This document shows, piece after piece, positions 47,718-56,500 of a stretch of 64,000 nt of DNA (position 1 is the stretch's first letter; each line of letters starts with the position of its first letter). A program made the position numbers and the translations under genes. The notes below the pieces were generated by a model. That model saw only the letters and a list, made by a program, of their open reading frames with translations. It did no database searches and had not been told where the DNA came from. Source of the stretch: Niastella sp. (lineage in GTDB: Bacteria; Bacteroidota; Bacteroidia; Chitinophagales; Chitinophagaceae); assembly GCA_017744515.1 (NCBI GenBank), contig JAGIBF010000043.1:1-64000 (forward strand), in the 5' to 3' direction.

Positions 47718-49349
47718 TTAATTGGAGATCCCTACTGATTGTTTTACGCCTTCGAAAACAGACTTCCAGATGAGATTGAAGAAGGATTTACTGGCGCTTC
47801 GGTCATAGTGAACAGTGGCCCGGCGTATATCGCCTTTCTTATTGGGATTGGCATTCTTTACCTGTATATTTGCCAGCATGCTGGCAAATTTCTTTTTACT
47901 GAGTGTATTGTCAGCTGTATCTTTTTTGAGTAGTGTGATCTTCAGGTCATCATACAGCATAGTGAGCGTTCCATCGGCCGCATAATCATTGCAGTTGAAA
48001 TTAAAATCGAGGCTATTGAGCGTTCCTTTTTCAACTATAGCCAGCCCCATAGGTTTTGTCAACTGATTTACCGTAGTAGCAGGCATGCTGCCCATCGACC
48101 CATCGATGGTAAAGCGGCCTTTATCGGGATAGAAATTGATCAGCGCCTTGACCGGCGCTGCATTCAGGAACCGGGCGTTGAACTGCACGCGCATCGGCTT
48201 CTCGGCCATGAGTTGCCGGTAACTCGTCAGGTTATCGATACCTACACTCACCTGGTAAAACTGTACTTTACCACTTTGTTCACTTTTGGCATTCCGTTCT
48301 TTGTACTCGATAAAAGAGTTATTGAACCGGGCTTTTTTAATGCGCACTTCAAAAGGCAGCTTCATCAATGCCTGGTGTGGATAACTACCTATCTTGCTTT
48401 TACCATCACCCGGGAAAGAAAGATCGCGGTAAATATGAAGACTGCTTTTTCCAGACACCAGGGAGTCGGCGCGTACTTCATCTCTAAACAAACGTGGCAC
48501 ATCGAGACCAACCAACCTAATATTGTGAAAGTCTATATCAAACCGGTCTGTAGCATATTTAAACTGCTGCAGGAATTTCTGTTCCGGCAAAGTAGGCTCT
48601 ATCGTAAACCGGTTCAACCCCAACAACTTTTGTCCACTATTCAGGTCGATTTCCCGTACTTCATAGTTATATAACTTATTCTTGCTGCTCCAACGCGCTC
48701 TTTTACATTTCACCGCGACCTCTTCGGCAAACAGCACACGAGTAGTATCTTTCTCATGCAGGCTATCCACGGCAATGCGGAACAGATCGATGGTTACACT
48801 ATCGAATTGCATACGGGTGGCGCCTGTTTTCCAATCACGGGTAATCAAGGTGGCGTTTACCACAGAGAGCGTATCGATCTTGATCATCTCCAGGTTGCCC
48901 AAGATTTGACGATATACTTCTTTATCGGGTACACTTTTCAGCGAGTCTTTACCTTTGCCGGTAAAGAAGAGCTCAATGCGGGGATTGTGGATCATTACCT
49001 TTCGTCCATCGATGGCGCTGTTCAATAATGCCTTGGGGGTTTTTACACCTTCCACTGTCAACGCAGGAATATTGATCTTTATCAATACAGAAGGCTCATC
49101 AACGCCTCCGACCATATTATTATAGACATTCGAGTCGGGTTCAAGCTGCAGGTTGGTAACAACAAGATTACCTGCCACTTCATCGATGTCCAGCTTATCT
49201 GTTTTTATGCCATACAGGTTATTCGTTTTATCGGCTACAGTTTTCGACACCGTATCCTTTACGATCTTGCGCTTGTAAATGCTCCAGGTAACAACGCCGC
49301 CTGCGATGATCACCAATATGATTATGATAATTATTTTCCTTCTTGACAT
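47718..49349 (-). CDS. AsmA-like inner-membrane-anchored protein
   Basis: 543 residues with one N-terminal helix (about 5-24, IIIIIILVIIAGGVVTW) and a long beta-rich extracytoplasmic part with repeated short strands (KTDKLDIDEVAGNLVVTNLQLEPD, LNSAIDGRKVMIHNPRIELFF, LEMIKIDTLSVVNATLI). This pattern fits the AsmA/DUF748-type beta-groove proteins, which are thought to carry lipids between membranes. The family link is by pattern only. It is transcribed alone on the minus strand with a family A repeat upstream of its start. Confidence 0.6.
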   Translation of the reverse strand: MSRRKIIIIIILVIIAGGVVTWSIYKRKIVKDTVSKTVADKTNNLYGIKTDKLDIDEVAGNLVVTNLQLEPDSNVYNNMVGGVDEPSVLIKINIPALTVEGVKTPKALLNSAIDGRKVMIHNPRIELFFTGKGKDSLKSVPDKEVYRQILGNLEMIKIDTLSVVNATLITRDWKTGATRMQFDSVTIDLFRIAVDSLHEKDTTRVLFAEEVAVKCKRARWSSKNKLYNYEVREIDLNSGQKLLGLNRFTIEPTLPEQKFLQQFKYATDRFDIDFHNIRLVGLDVPRLFRDEVRADSLVSGKSSLHIYRDLSFPGDGKSKIGSYPHQALMKLPFEVRIKKARFNNSFIEYKERNAKSEQSGKVQFYQVSVGIDNLTSYRQLMAEKPMRVQFNARFLNAAPVKALINFYPDKGRFTIDGSMGSMPATTVNQLTKPMGLAIVEKGTLNSLDFNFNCNDYAADGTLTMLYDDLKITLLKKDTADNTLSKKKFASMLANIQVKNANPNKKGDIRRATVHYDRSASKSFFNLIWKSVFEGVKQSVGISN

Positions 49350-49401
49350 AGATCACTGATTTAAGGTTGACAAAGGGTGTTTACCTTCCAGACTTCGACA
49401 A

Positions 49402-49425
49402 CCCTTCGACAAGCTCAGGGTGACA
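49402..49425. repeat. Dispersed intergenic repeat, family A
   Basis: A copy identical over its 24 bp to that at 45086-45109. Flanking sequence holds partial duplicates: CTTCGACA just upstream (49393-49400) and CAGGGTGACAGGG just downstream (49432-49444), suggesting local slippage or stacking of units. Confidence 0.7.
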
Positions 49426-49452
49426 GAAAGCCAGGGTGACAGGGAAGTACAT

Positions 49453-49488
49453 AAAAAAAGCGGTCCAACCCCCAACGATCAGACCGCT
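49453..49488 (-). terminator. Intrinsic terminator of the 49512 gene
   Basis: On the minus strand AGCGGTC (49488-49482) and GACCGCT (49465-49459) form a 7-bp stem with a 16-nt loop, followed by a run of seven T (49459-49453). It lies 23 nt after the stop of the split-barrel gene. Confidence 0.7.
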
Positions 49489-49511
49489 ATCCTACTTTCT
49501 TTGGTGGTCTC

Positions 49512-49931
49512 TCAGCTGGCTACGGCATAGAAATTAATATCGCCGTTATTCTTTTTATAGTAAACAGTCTCCGTCATTTTGACTTTGAGCAGTGTAAGCT
49601 TATCGCCTGTAAGTTCATTTACAGCATGATCGAGTGCCACCTCGCTGCCTGGCTCCAGGTTAGGATTGACCCTGCTGGCAATGCCAGTGATCTTCATATA
49701 AATACCTTTGACCTTATCTACATATTTCAGGGATACCGGGAACTTATCTGTTTCCACCGGCAACTCCTCAGCACAACAACACCACAGGTACTGGTTCGCA
49801 TCTACAAAAACAGTTTCCACGAGGAAGCGGTCTTGTGTAAGCTCAGTATCATGCAATTTCAATGCGCCAAAGAAGGTTTTCTCAATAAATCGCTTCACGA
49901 ACTTCAGGTTCTCAGGTAATATAAAACGCAT
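49512..49931 (-). CDS. Split-barrel (pyridoxamine-phosphate-oxidase-like) protein, second copy
   Basis: 139 residues, no signal peptide. Pattern FLVETVFVDANQYLWCCCAEELPVETDKFPVSLKYVDKVKGIYMKITGIASRV is like the strands of the FMN-binding split-barrel fold, and VFVDANQYLWCC with P/F..L.Y...K aligns by eye with the next gene (LRVDAEGNIWFFLHSP, PAKLDFYRKGKPFYLQVLG). A triple cysteine CCC (about 51-53) is notable. General stress protein 26-type oxidases have this fold, but flavin binding is not proven here. It lies 37 nt after its paralogue, in one operon, ended by the terminator at 49453-49488. Confidence 0.55.
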   Translation of the reverse strand: MRFILPENLKFVKRFIEKTFFGALKLHDTELTQDRFLVETVFVDANQYLWCCCAEELPVETDKFPVSLKYVDKVKGIYMKITGIASRVNPNLEPGSEVALDHAVNELTGDKLTLLKVKMTETVYYKKNNGDINFYAVAS

Positions 49932-49968
49932 AGGTGGTGGTTTTTAGTTGTTATTGATTAATGATTGC

Positions 49969-50469
49969 TCAGGCTAATACTATCGGGCGCATCTTGTAGG
50001 GCCGGTAGCTGGGCTTCTGCTGCAACACATACTTGCAGATCGCATGCCACCAGGATTGAATCGTGCCCACTGTACGTTCGCGCTGCTCGAAGCAGGATGC
50101 GTGTTCTACCCTCACTTTTATCAGCATCATGTGATTCAGGGAATGTGCGGTCAACTCAGGTATTTGAGCCGTCAATTCATTGATCTGCTGCTCGTCTGTA
50201 ATGATCAGCGCCTGACCCAATACCTGCAGATAGAAGGGTTTTCCTTTCCGGTAGAAGTCCAACTTTGCCGGAAACTCCTTGTCCGTTTCGTCCATGAACC
50301 ATTCGGGGCTATGCAGGAAAAACCAGATGTTTCCTTCCGCATCGACTCTCAATACATTTATAATAGATGTGGGTAACTTAAAAGCAGTGTTCCCGGTGTT
50401 AGAGAAGAGCGCGCTACCGATCTCCTGGATGCGGTCTCTGAGAAAACCGACTTGTATATCGTTGAGCAT
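49969..50469 (-). CDS. Split-barrel (pyridoxamine-phosphate-oxidase-like) protein, first copy
   Basis: 166 residues. After an N-terminal helix (VGFLRDRIQEIGSALFSN), strands LPTSIINVLRVDAEGNIWFFLHSPEWFMDETDKEFPAKLDFYRKGKPFYLQVLGQALI match the general-stress/pyridoxamine-oxidase-like split barrel. The C-terminus carries a Trp pair (TIQSWWHAICKYVL) and ends in basic residues. It is related to the downstream gene. Both are transcribed away from the DUF892 stress gene, and a shared stress response is possible. The cofactor is not shown by sequence. Confidence 0.6.
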   Translation of the reverse strand: MLNDIQVGFLRDRIQEIGSALFSNTGNTAFKLPTSIINVLRVDAEGNIWFFLHSPEWFMDETDKEFPAKLDFYRKGKPFYLQVLGQALIITDEQQINELTAQIPELTAHSLNHMMLIKVRVEHASCFEQRERTVGTIQSWWHAICKYVLQQKPSYRPYKMRPIVLA

Positions 50470-50843
50470 GGGGCTGTAATTTTAACATAGTATTTTCAAA
50501 TGGTATGCCCACATTGTAACCAGCCGCGCATTGGGGAACTCCCTACCCATGTACAGGCGACATTAAAGAAGAATTAATGCACTACCAGCTATTTTGGGGA
50601 ATAACCCGCGAAGGCGGGAGCATCAAAAAAGTAATTCGACACTTCGGATCGAACGGTAAAAGCCAAGTTTGGAAATGGGATTTTTCAATGAGCACATGCG
50701 TACACTTACTTACACAATCCAACGACATCACTCCTCAACTGTACATGAAAATTGTAGAATAAACTTATGCTATCGGATGGCACAGCTTTTACCAAATATC
50801 AATGACCACTTACCTATTGAACATTAAACTAAAAAATCATTTT
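50470..50843. other. Divergent intergenic region between split-barrel and DUF892 genes
   Basis: 374 bp with no credible gene; a 61-codon frame at 50577-50762 shows no family features. A small GC hairpin CCCGC-GAAG-GCGGG lies at 50605-50618. The region should contain promoters for both directions, but no clear TAnnTTTG element is seen near the DUF892 gene. Confidence 0.3.
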
Positions 50844-51599
50844 ATGGAAAAGGGAACTAAGTCGAAGAAGGCCAGCGGTGAAAAAACAAGCACTGCTACA
50901 AAAGGCAAAAGCGCTTCCCGTGCGGCAAATTCCGGCAAGCAAACGAAGCATTCAGGTGATAACCAAATGCAGATGGGAGAAGAATTGCAAACACTTTTTG
51001 TGGACATGCTAAAAGATATTTACTGGGCGGAGAAGGCATTGACCAAAGCATTACCCAAAATGGCAAAAGCAAGTACAACAGAGGAACTGCGCGAGGGTTT
51101 TGAAGAACACCTGACACAAACAGAGGAGCATATCAAACGACTGGAACAGGTGTTTGAACTGATGGGGCAAAAACCACAGGCTAAGAAATGCGAAGCGATG
51201 GAAGGTTTGCAGAAGGAAGCAGAAGAAATAATCGAGGACACGGAGAAAGGAACCTTGACCCGCGATGTAGGTCTCATCGTAGCCGCACAAAAAGTAGAGC
51301 ACTATGAAATTGCTACTTATGGCAGTCTGACTACCCTGGCCAATACGTTCGGCATGACGGAGATAGCCGACCTGCTGGCGCAAACACTGGAAGAAGAAAA
51401 GCAAACTGATGAAAACCTCACTTACATTGCCGAGAACAACGTAAACTTCCCGGCAGGCATCGAAGATGAACCAGCAACAGCACAGCATAAAGGAAAATCT
51501 TCGAGCAATGCGATGGAAGAAGAGGATTATGAAGAAGAGGAAGACGATACAGAAGAATATGATGAGAATGAGGAAGATGAAGAAAATGAGAAAGGATAG
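50844..51599 (+). CDS. DUF892 (YciF-type) ferritin-like protein with charged tails
   Basis: 251 residues from ATG 50844. The N-terminal 45 residues are Lys/Ser/Thr-rich (KKASGEKTSTATKGKSASRA), then a DUF892 ferritin-like four-helix domain (about 52-205) with LFVDMLKDIYWAEKAL, FEEHLTQTEEHIKRLEQVF, KVEHYEIATYGSL and EEEKQTDENLTYIA, giving the Glu/His ligands of a diiron site. The last 40 residues are nearly all Glu, Asp and Tyr. YciE/YciF proteins are induced by osmotic and other stress. The charged tails might bind nucleic acid or iron, which is inference. A terminator follows at 51729. Confidence 0.88.
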   Translation: MEKGTKSKKASGEKTSTATKGKSASRAANSGKQTKHSGDNQMQMGEELQTLFVDMLKDIYWAEKALTKALPKMAKASTTEELREGFEEHLTQTEEHIKRLEQVFELMGQKPQAKKCEAMEGLQKEAEEIIEDTEKGTLTRDVGLIVAAQKVEHYEIATYGSLTTLANTFGMTEIADLLAQTLEEEKQTDENLTYIAENNVNFPAGIEDEPATAQHKGKSSSNAMEEEDYEEEEDDTEEYDENEEDEENEKG

Positions 51600-51728
51600 G
51601 ATAACGTCTTTGCCATCCAACGAAAGCTTGAATCAAGATATTAATAGCGTGGGTATAGCCCAAGGGGGATGGCTCACTGCTCAAATTTCTCCCTCATAAG
51701 GGTTTAAGGTTAAAAGTGAAAAGGTGAA

Positions 51729-51758
51729 AAGCCAGGCAGCAAAGGCCTGGCTTTTTTA
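51729..51758 (+). terminator. Intrinsic terminator after the DUF892 gene
   Basis: AAGCCAGGC (51729-51737) pairs perfectly with GCCTGGCTT (51745-51753), loop AGCAAAG, then more T. It separates the DUF892 gene from the iron permease gene. Confidence 0.8.
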
Positions 51759-51791
51759 TTGTATTATACCTGTAGTACAATATCATCATAT

Positions 51792-52283
51792 ATGACAACC
51801 AAACAATCCGAAGAGAAAGACAGCCTGAAGTGGGCACGGCTGTATAACAAGATCAGTGGCAAACTTACCCGTGCTTCAGGCAGCCCCATCGCATCCATAA
51901 TGGCCTTCCTGCTCATCATCGGATGGGCATTGTGTGGCCCGATCTTCCACTTTTCCGACACCTGGCAACTGGTTATCAACACTTCCACTACCATCATCAC
52001 TTTCCTGATGGTGTTCATCATTCAACAAACGCAGAACAAGGACACAACAGCTATCCACCTGAAGTTAAATGAGTTGATCGCCTGTCATGAAAAGGCCAGC
52101 AACCGTTTGGTGGATATTGAAGACCTGACAGAAGAGGAACTGAGTGTGATCAAGAAATATTACACCAAGCTATCAGATCTGTCGGAAAAAGAAAATGACC
52201 TATACAGCTCGCATTCGCTGGACGAGGCGGAAGATAACCACGAGGAGAAAAGTAAAAAACTTAAAAAGACATCCCATGCGTGA
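51792..52283 (+). CDS. Low-affinity iron permease-family protein
   Basis: 163 residues from ATG 51792. Two adjacent helices (about 32-52 and 62-84) include IASIMAFLLIIGWALCGPIF and TSTTIITFLMVFIIQQTQNKDTTAIHLKLNELI, the conserved block of the Iron_permease family (PF04120, related to yeast Fet4). The C-terminal part (about 85-163) is a charged helix rich in Glu and Lys. Iron transport by bacterial members is not well proven. Its last 8 nt overlap the topoisomerase gene, so the two are coupled. Confidence 0.85.
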   Translation: MTTKQSEEKDSLKWARLYNKISGKLTRASGSPIASIMAFLLIIGWALCGPIFHFSDTWQLVINTSTTIITFLMVFIIQQTQNKDTTAIHLKLNELIACHEKASNRLVDIEDLTEEELSVIKKYYTKLSDLSEKENDLYSSHSLDEAEDNHEEKSKKLKKTSHA

Positions 52284-53370
52284 TAGTATTCCAACTGCTC
52301 AGCGCTTTAACCACCGGCAAATGCTGGTCATCGACAAGGACTACCAGCGTGCCGCTAAAGTGGCTTCTCTGGTATATGTGAGTGATACCATGCCTGGTAT
52401 CCTCCGGTTGAAAAAGGGGAAAGGTTTTTCCTTTACTTATCAGAACAAGCGTTTGCAGAATAAAGAACAGCTGGCGCGTATACGCAAGCTGGCTATTCCA
52501 CCCGCCTGGACAGCCGTATGGATATGTCCGCTGGACAATGGGCACCTGCAGGCTACGGGCAAGGATGCGCTCAACCGGAAGCAATACCGTTATCACACTG
52601 CCTGGGGAGCGATAAGGAACGAAACCAAATTTCACCGGTTGTATGAATTTGGAAAGGCTTTGCCGGCGTTGAGACTACAATTGGAAAAGGATATTTCCCG
52701 CAGGGAGCTTTGTGAGGAAAAAGTGTTGGCTACCGTGGTGAGCCTTATGGAGCGGACTTATATACGCCCGGGTAATAACAATTATGAAAAATTATACGGT
52801 TCTTATGGGCTTACTACGCTTAAGGACAAGCATGTGGCGGTAAATGGACAATCTATACAGTTCAGCTTTCGGGGCAAGAAGGGGATCAACCACACCATTT
52901 CTGTTAAAAACAAGCGGCTCGCCCGCATTGTACAGGCCTGCCGGGATATACCGGGCAAAGAGTTGTTCCAATATTATGATACCGATGGTAACAGACGGAG
53001 TATCGATTCGGGCATGGTCAACAACTACATCAAGCAAACCACGGGGTTTGAATTCACTGCCAAAGACTTCCGTACCTGGGCAGGTACGCTCAATATATTG
53101 CGCAGCTTCAAGAGCCTGGGTGAAGCAGTCAACGAAGCAGCGCGTAAAAAGAAAGTAGTGGAAGCGCTGGATGAAGTGAGCCTAAAACTGGGCAATACAC
53201 GTACTGTATGCAAAAAGTATTATGTGCATCCCGGTATCGTTCGCCTGTATGAGGAAGACCAATTACAGCAGTACATGAAGGAACTGGATAATATTGAAGA
53301 GCCTGATGATAAAACAGGTTATGCGCATGACGAGCGGGTACTGATGAAGGTGTTGAAGGCGCTTCATTAA
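52276..53370 (+). CDS. DNA topoisomerase IB
   Basis: 364 residues from ATG 52276; a longer frame would lie in the iron permease gene. It has the short bacterial (poxvirus-like) type IB layout: N-terminal clamp with GKGFSFTYQNKRLQ and IPPAWTAVWICPLDNGHLQATGKDA, and catalytic domain with ERTYIRPGNNNYEKLYGSYGLTTL, FRGKKG, YYDTDGNRRSIDSGMVNNYI, FTAKDFRTWAGT and the catalytic Tyr in CKKYYVHPGIV. It relaxes supercoils through a 3'-phosphotyrosine. Coupling to an iron permease gene is unexplained. Such genes are common near stress genes in Bacteroidota. Confidence 0.92.
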   Translation: MRDSIPTAQRFNHRQMLVIDKDYQRAAKVASLVYVSDTMPGILRLKKGKGFSFTYQNKRLQNKEQLARIRKLAIPPAWTAVWICPLDNGHLQATGKDALNRKQYRYHTAWGAIRNETKFHRLYEFGKALPALRLQLEKDISRRELCEEKVLATVVSLMERTYIRPGNNNYEKLYGSYGLTTLKDKHVAVNGQSIQFSFRGKKGINHTISVKNKRLARIVQACRDIPGKELFQYYDTDGNRRSIDSGMVNNYIKQTTGFEFTAKDFRTWAGTLNILRSFKSLGEAVNEAARKKKVVEALDEVSLKLGNTRTVCKKYYVHPGIVRLYEEDQLQQYMKELDNIEEPDDKTGYAHDERVLMKVLKALH

Positions 53371-53418
53371 CAGGATAACTTTTGTGTCGCAAGCAGATTT
53401 CTCACTCCGCTACGCTCC

Positions 53419-53500
53419 GTTCGAAATGACAAAGGGAGGAGGGTAAACTCCGTTCGAATGACAAAGGGAGGAGGATAAACTCCGTTCAAAATGACAAAAG
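53419..53500. repeat. Tandem repeat of a 32-33-bp unit (2.5 copies)
   Basis: Units 53419-53451, 53452-53483 and partial 53484-53500 each begin GTTCRAA(A)TGACAAA; the full units continue with GGGAGGAGG and TAAACTCC. It lies just before the stop of the large kinase gene (minus strand) and after the topoisomerase gene. The preceding 53394-53430 (TTTCTCACTCCGCTACGCTCC) is probably part of the same element. Confidence 0.7.
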
Positions 53501-53508
53501 TGGGGTTA

Positions 53509-56500
53509 TCAGTTCATAGCTCTAAGTAGCGGTATCTTCACATAGAAAGTAGTGCCCTCTCCTTCTTTGGTCACAAACCAGATATCGCCTTTCGCCTGCT
53601 CCACAATGCTCTTACTCATGGCCAGGCCCAATCCAGTGCCTGATGATTTGGTAGTGAAGTTGGGCGTAAATATCTTGGACTGTGTAACTTCAGGGATCCC
53701 CATACCATTATCTGTAATACTCACTGTAATATGTTCCCCACCATTCAGTGCTTCATCCATGCGGATCACATGACGCTCTCTGCCCTCACTGGCTTCGATG
53801 GCGTTCTGCATCAGGTTGGTGAACAGGCGGTTCAGCTGTGTCTTATCTGCAAACAGCAATACCTTGTGTGGCACCGGCTCCCAGGTAAAGTCGAGGTTCT
53901 CTGTTGCTTCATACAGCGAGGTGAGTGAATACAGCATTTCATGCAGGTCGAACACTTCATTGCGCGGGTTGCCGATGTTGGCAAACTGTGAGAAGTCGGA
54001 GGCGATCTTCGACAGGTGATCGATCTGCTCGATGAGGGTGCGGGCCACGCTGGCCGTCATCTCTTTTACGTTGGGTGAATTATCGTCGATCGCTTTTTGC
54101 AGGTATTGGATACTCAGCTTCATGGGCGTGAGCGGGTTCTTGATCTCATGGGCTACCTGCCGGGCCATCTGTCGCCAGGCCCCTTCGCGTTCGCTCTTGG
54201 CCAGCGTTTCAGCACTCTCGTCGAGCTTACGCACCATCTTATTGTATTCCGCCACCAGCACACCGATCTCATCTTTTCGTTCCCAGTTGATCTCCTGGTT
54301 CAACTTACCAAGGTTGATATCGCGCAGCTTTTGCGTGATGAGGGTAAACGAAGAGGTGATGCGGTTGGTGATGAACAGGGCCAGGGCGCCCGCCACCAGG
54401 AATATAAATGCATTCAGGTTGATGATCGTTACCAGGAAGTAAGAGATCTCCTGCGTCAGTTCCACTTCGGCACTGTACGACGGCACGTTGAGGTAGGCCA
54501 CCGCATTGCCATCATCATCGCGCACCGGGGCGTAGATACTGAGGTAATCTACCTTGCCCACTTTTTCATCCGTCATCGTTTGCACCTGTCGCAGGTTGTG
54601 CAAACGGAAATAGGCCAGCGGGTTCATCTTTTCACTCAATACCCCACGGTAATAAATATCGGGGTTGGAGGTCACTTTCAGGTCGCCTGCTGTGTCGTAG
54701 AGGTTCACGTCCATACCATGTATGTCCGAAATATCGCGCATCAATTGCTCCACTTCGTCATTGAAGCTCGGTTCATACAATATGATGCTTTCATTGAACG
54801 TGGAATCGTCGGCCAGTTTCTTCTCCACTTCATTCACCATGATCTGGATGGCGCGGGTGAGCCTGTCCTGGTTATTGCGGTGGTAGCGGTTGATGATGAA
54901 TATGATGTTGGCAATACCGATTACCACAAACAGCAACAGGCTGATCATGATAATGGTGCTGTGTATCTGTGAGCGAATGCTCAGCTCCCAATACTGCCGG
55001 AAAGAAGTTTTGTGCAGGCGGCTTCGCATCACGAAGGCCACTATGCGGTAGAAGGCCAGCAGGAACAGGAAGGTACTGAACAAGTAGGCAAATAAGGTGA
55101 TGGCTTCTATAAACGAGTTGTTCTTGCGGGCTACCACCACCACTTTATCAGGTGTGCCCCGGTACCACAGTTCTTCATACCCATCTTTTTTGACGATGCT
55201 GTATTCCTGGTTTTTCGTTTGTTTATTGAGATAGGTAGGGAATGGATAATCATTGTAATGGCTGATCAGCTTTAAGCTGTCGTAGATGGCGTATGCATAG
55301 GATGGTGAATATTCCGGTATCCGTTCACGCGTTTGCTTGAACAGCTCCGGCACCAGTGCTTCGCTCTTGTATCGTTTAGGATCGGATAATACAAAGAGGT
55401 AACCAACGGTAATGTCGTTGGTGTCCACTACTTCTTTCTTGAAGATGTAGGAAAACTTGTCGTATGATCTTTCAAAGTAGCGAAGGTCATTGATATTGGT
55501 GCCTTTCGACTGGTTGCGGAAAATGGTGTTCAGCGTATCGAAGGAGCCCGGCTCTGTATTATACAACGGGTTCATGTCGCGGTCGAAGGTGAACATCCAC
55601 GTATCGTACTTATTTGCATAACCAATGAAGCCGGTATTGATGATGCTATCCTTCAGGCGTGCATTTTCTTCCTGGTTATAAAAACGGGAGAAGTTAGGCT
55701 CCAGGAAATCATTGTCGAGGTAAGCAAGGGCGATACTCAATAACCGTTCGTTGGAGGGATCGGCCTGTGAAGCCAGCTTTTCGGCAAAGCGTTTGCGTTG
55801 TTCAAACTCTATCTTGCCGTTCTCAAAAAGGATCACGGCCGACATGGAGAAGGAGAATATGAACAGCCAGAACAACACTTCCGATACATTCAGCCGGTAA
55901 TTGAGGCCAGCGAACATCTTCTGCCGCATCAGCCACATGAACAACAGCAACCACAGCAGGGCATAGAGGTTTAGCTCGATCATGGCTGTATTGCGCTGGA
56001 ATGACAGCATCAGCAGTCCGAGGAAGGCTGATATGATATAAACAGCATAGTTTCTCTTCCCTACCAGCTTGCCTACGACCGTCAGGAATATCTGCGCCAG
56101 CAGGAAATAACTCAACCCCAGTGTGGCCATTACCGCAAAGCCTACAAAGCTATACTGCTCTACCAGGCTAAAGAAGTTGGTAACATTGAACGACATCTTG
56201 GCATCGGACACCAGGGTTTGCAGGATATCGGCAAACGTAAACGTGCATATGATGAGCGCTGCCAGGATGCCTGCTACAGACAGCCAGTTTTTCCAGGGGG
56301 CTTTGAATCTTTTGATCGTAGAAGTATTCAGCCGCCGGTTCACGAATATCACCATCCAGCACAGCAGCAGGGAGTTGATCAGCAGATCGCCCAGTGAGCT
56401 CAATACAAGGCTGGAGCCATAGATAACGGGATCAAACAATTCAAACTGCCGCAGGTCCAATATCGAGGGAAAGAAATAGGAGGTGAATCGCAGAATCAGC

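Noticed and set aside
50577-50762. 61-codon frame before the DUF892 gene
   Set aside because: No signal, helix or family pattern; likely chance in an intergenic region.
53419-53500. Tandem 32-33-bp repeat considered as a CRISPR array
   Set aside because: The units are adjacent without unique spacers.
54097-54972. 291-codon antisense frame in the large kinase gene
   Set aside because: It lies over the HAMP and sensor region of a clear kinase; His/Val-rich with no recognisable domain.
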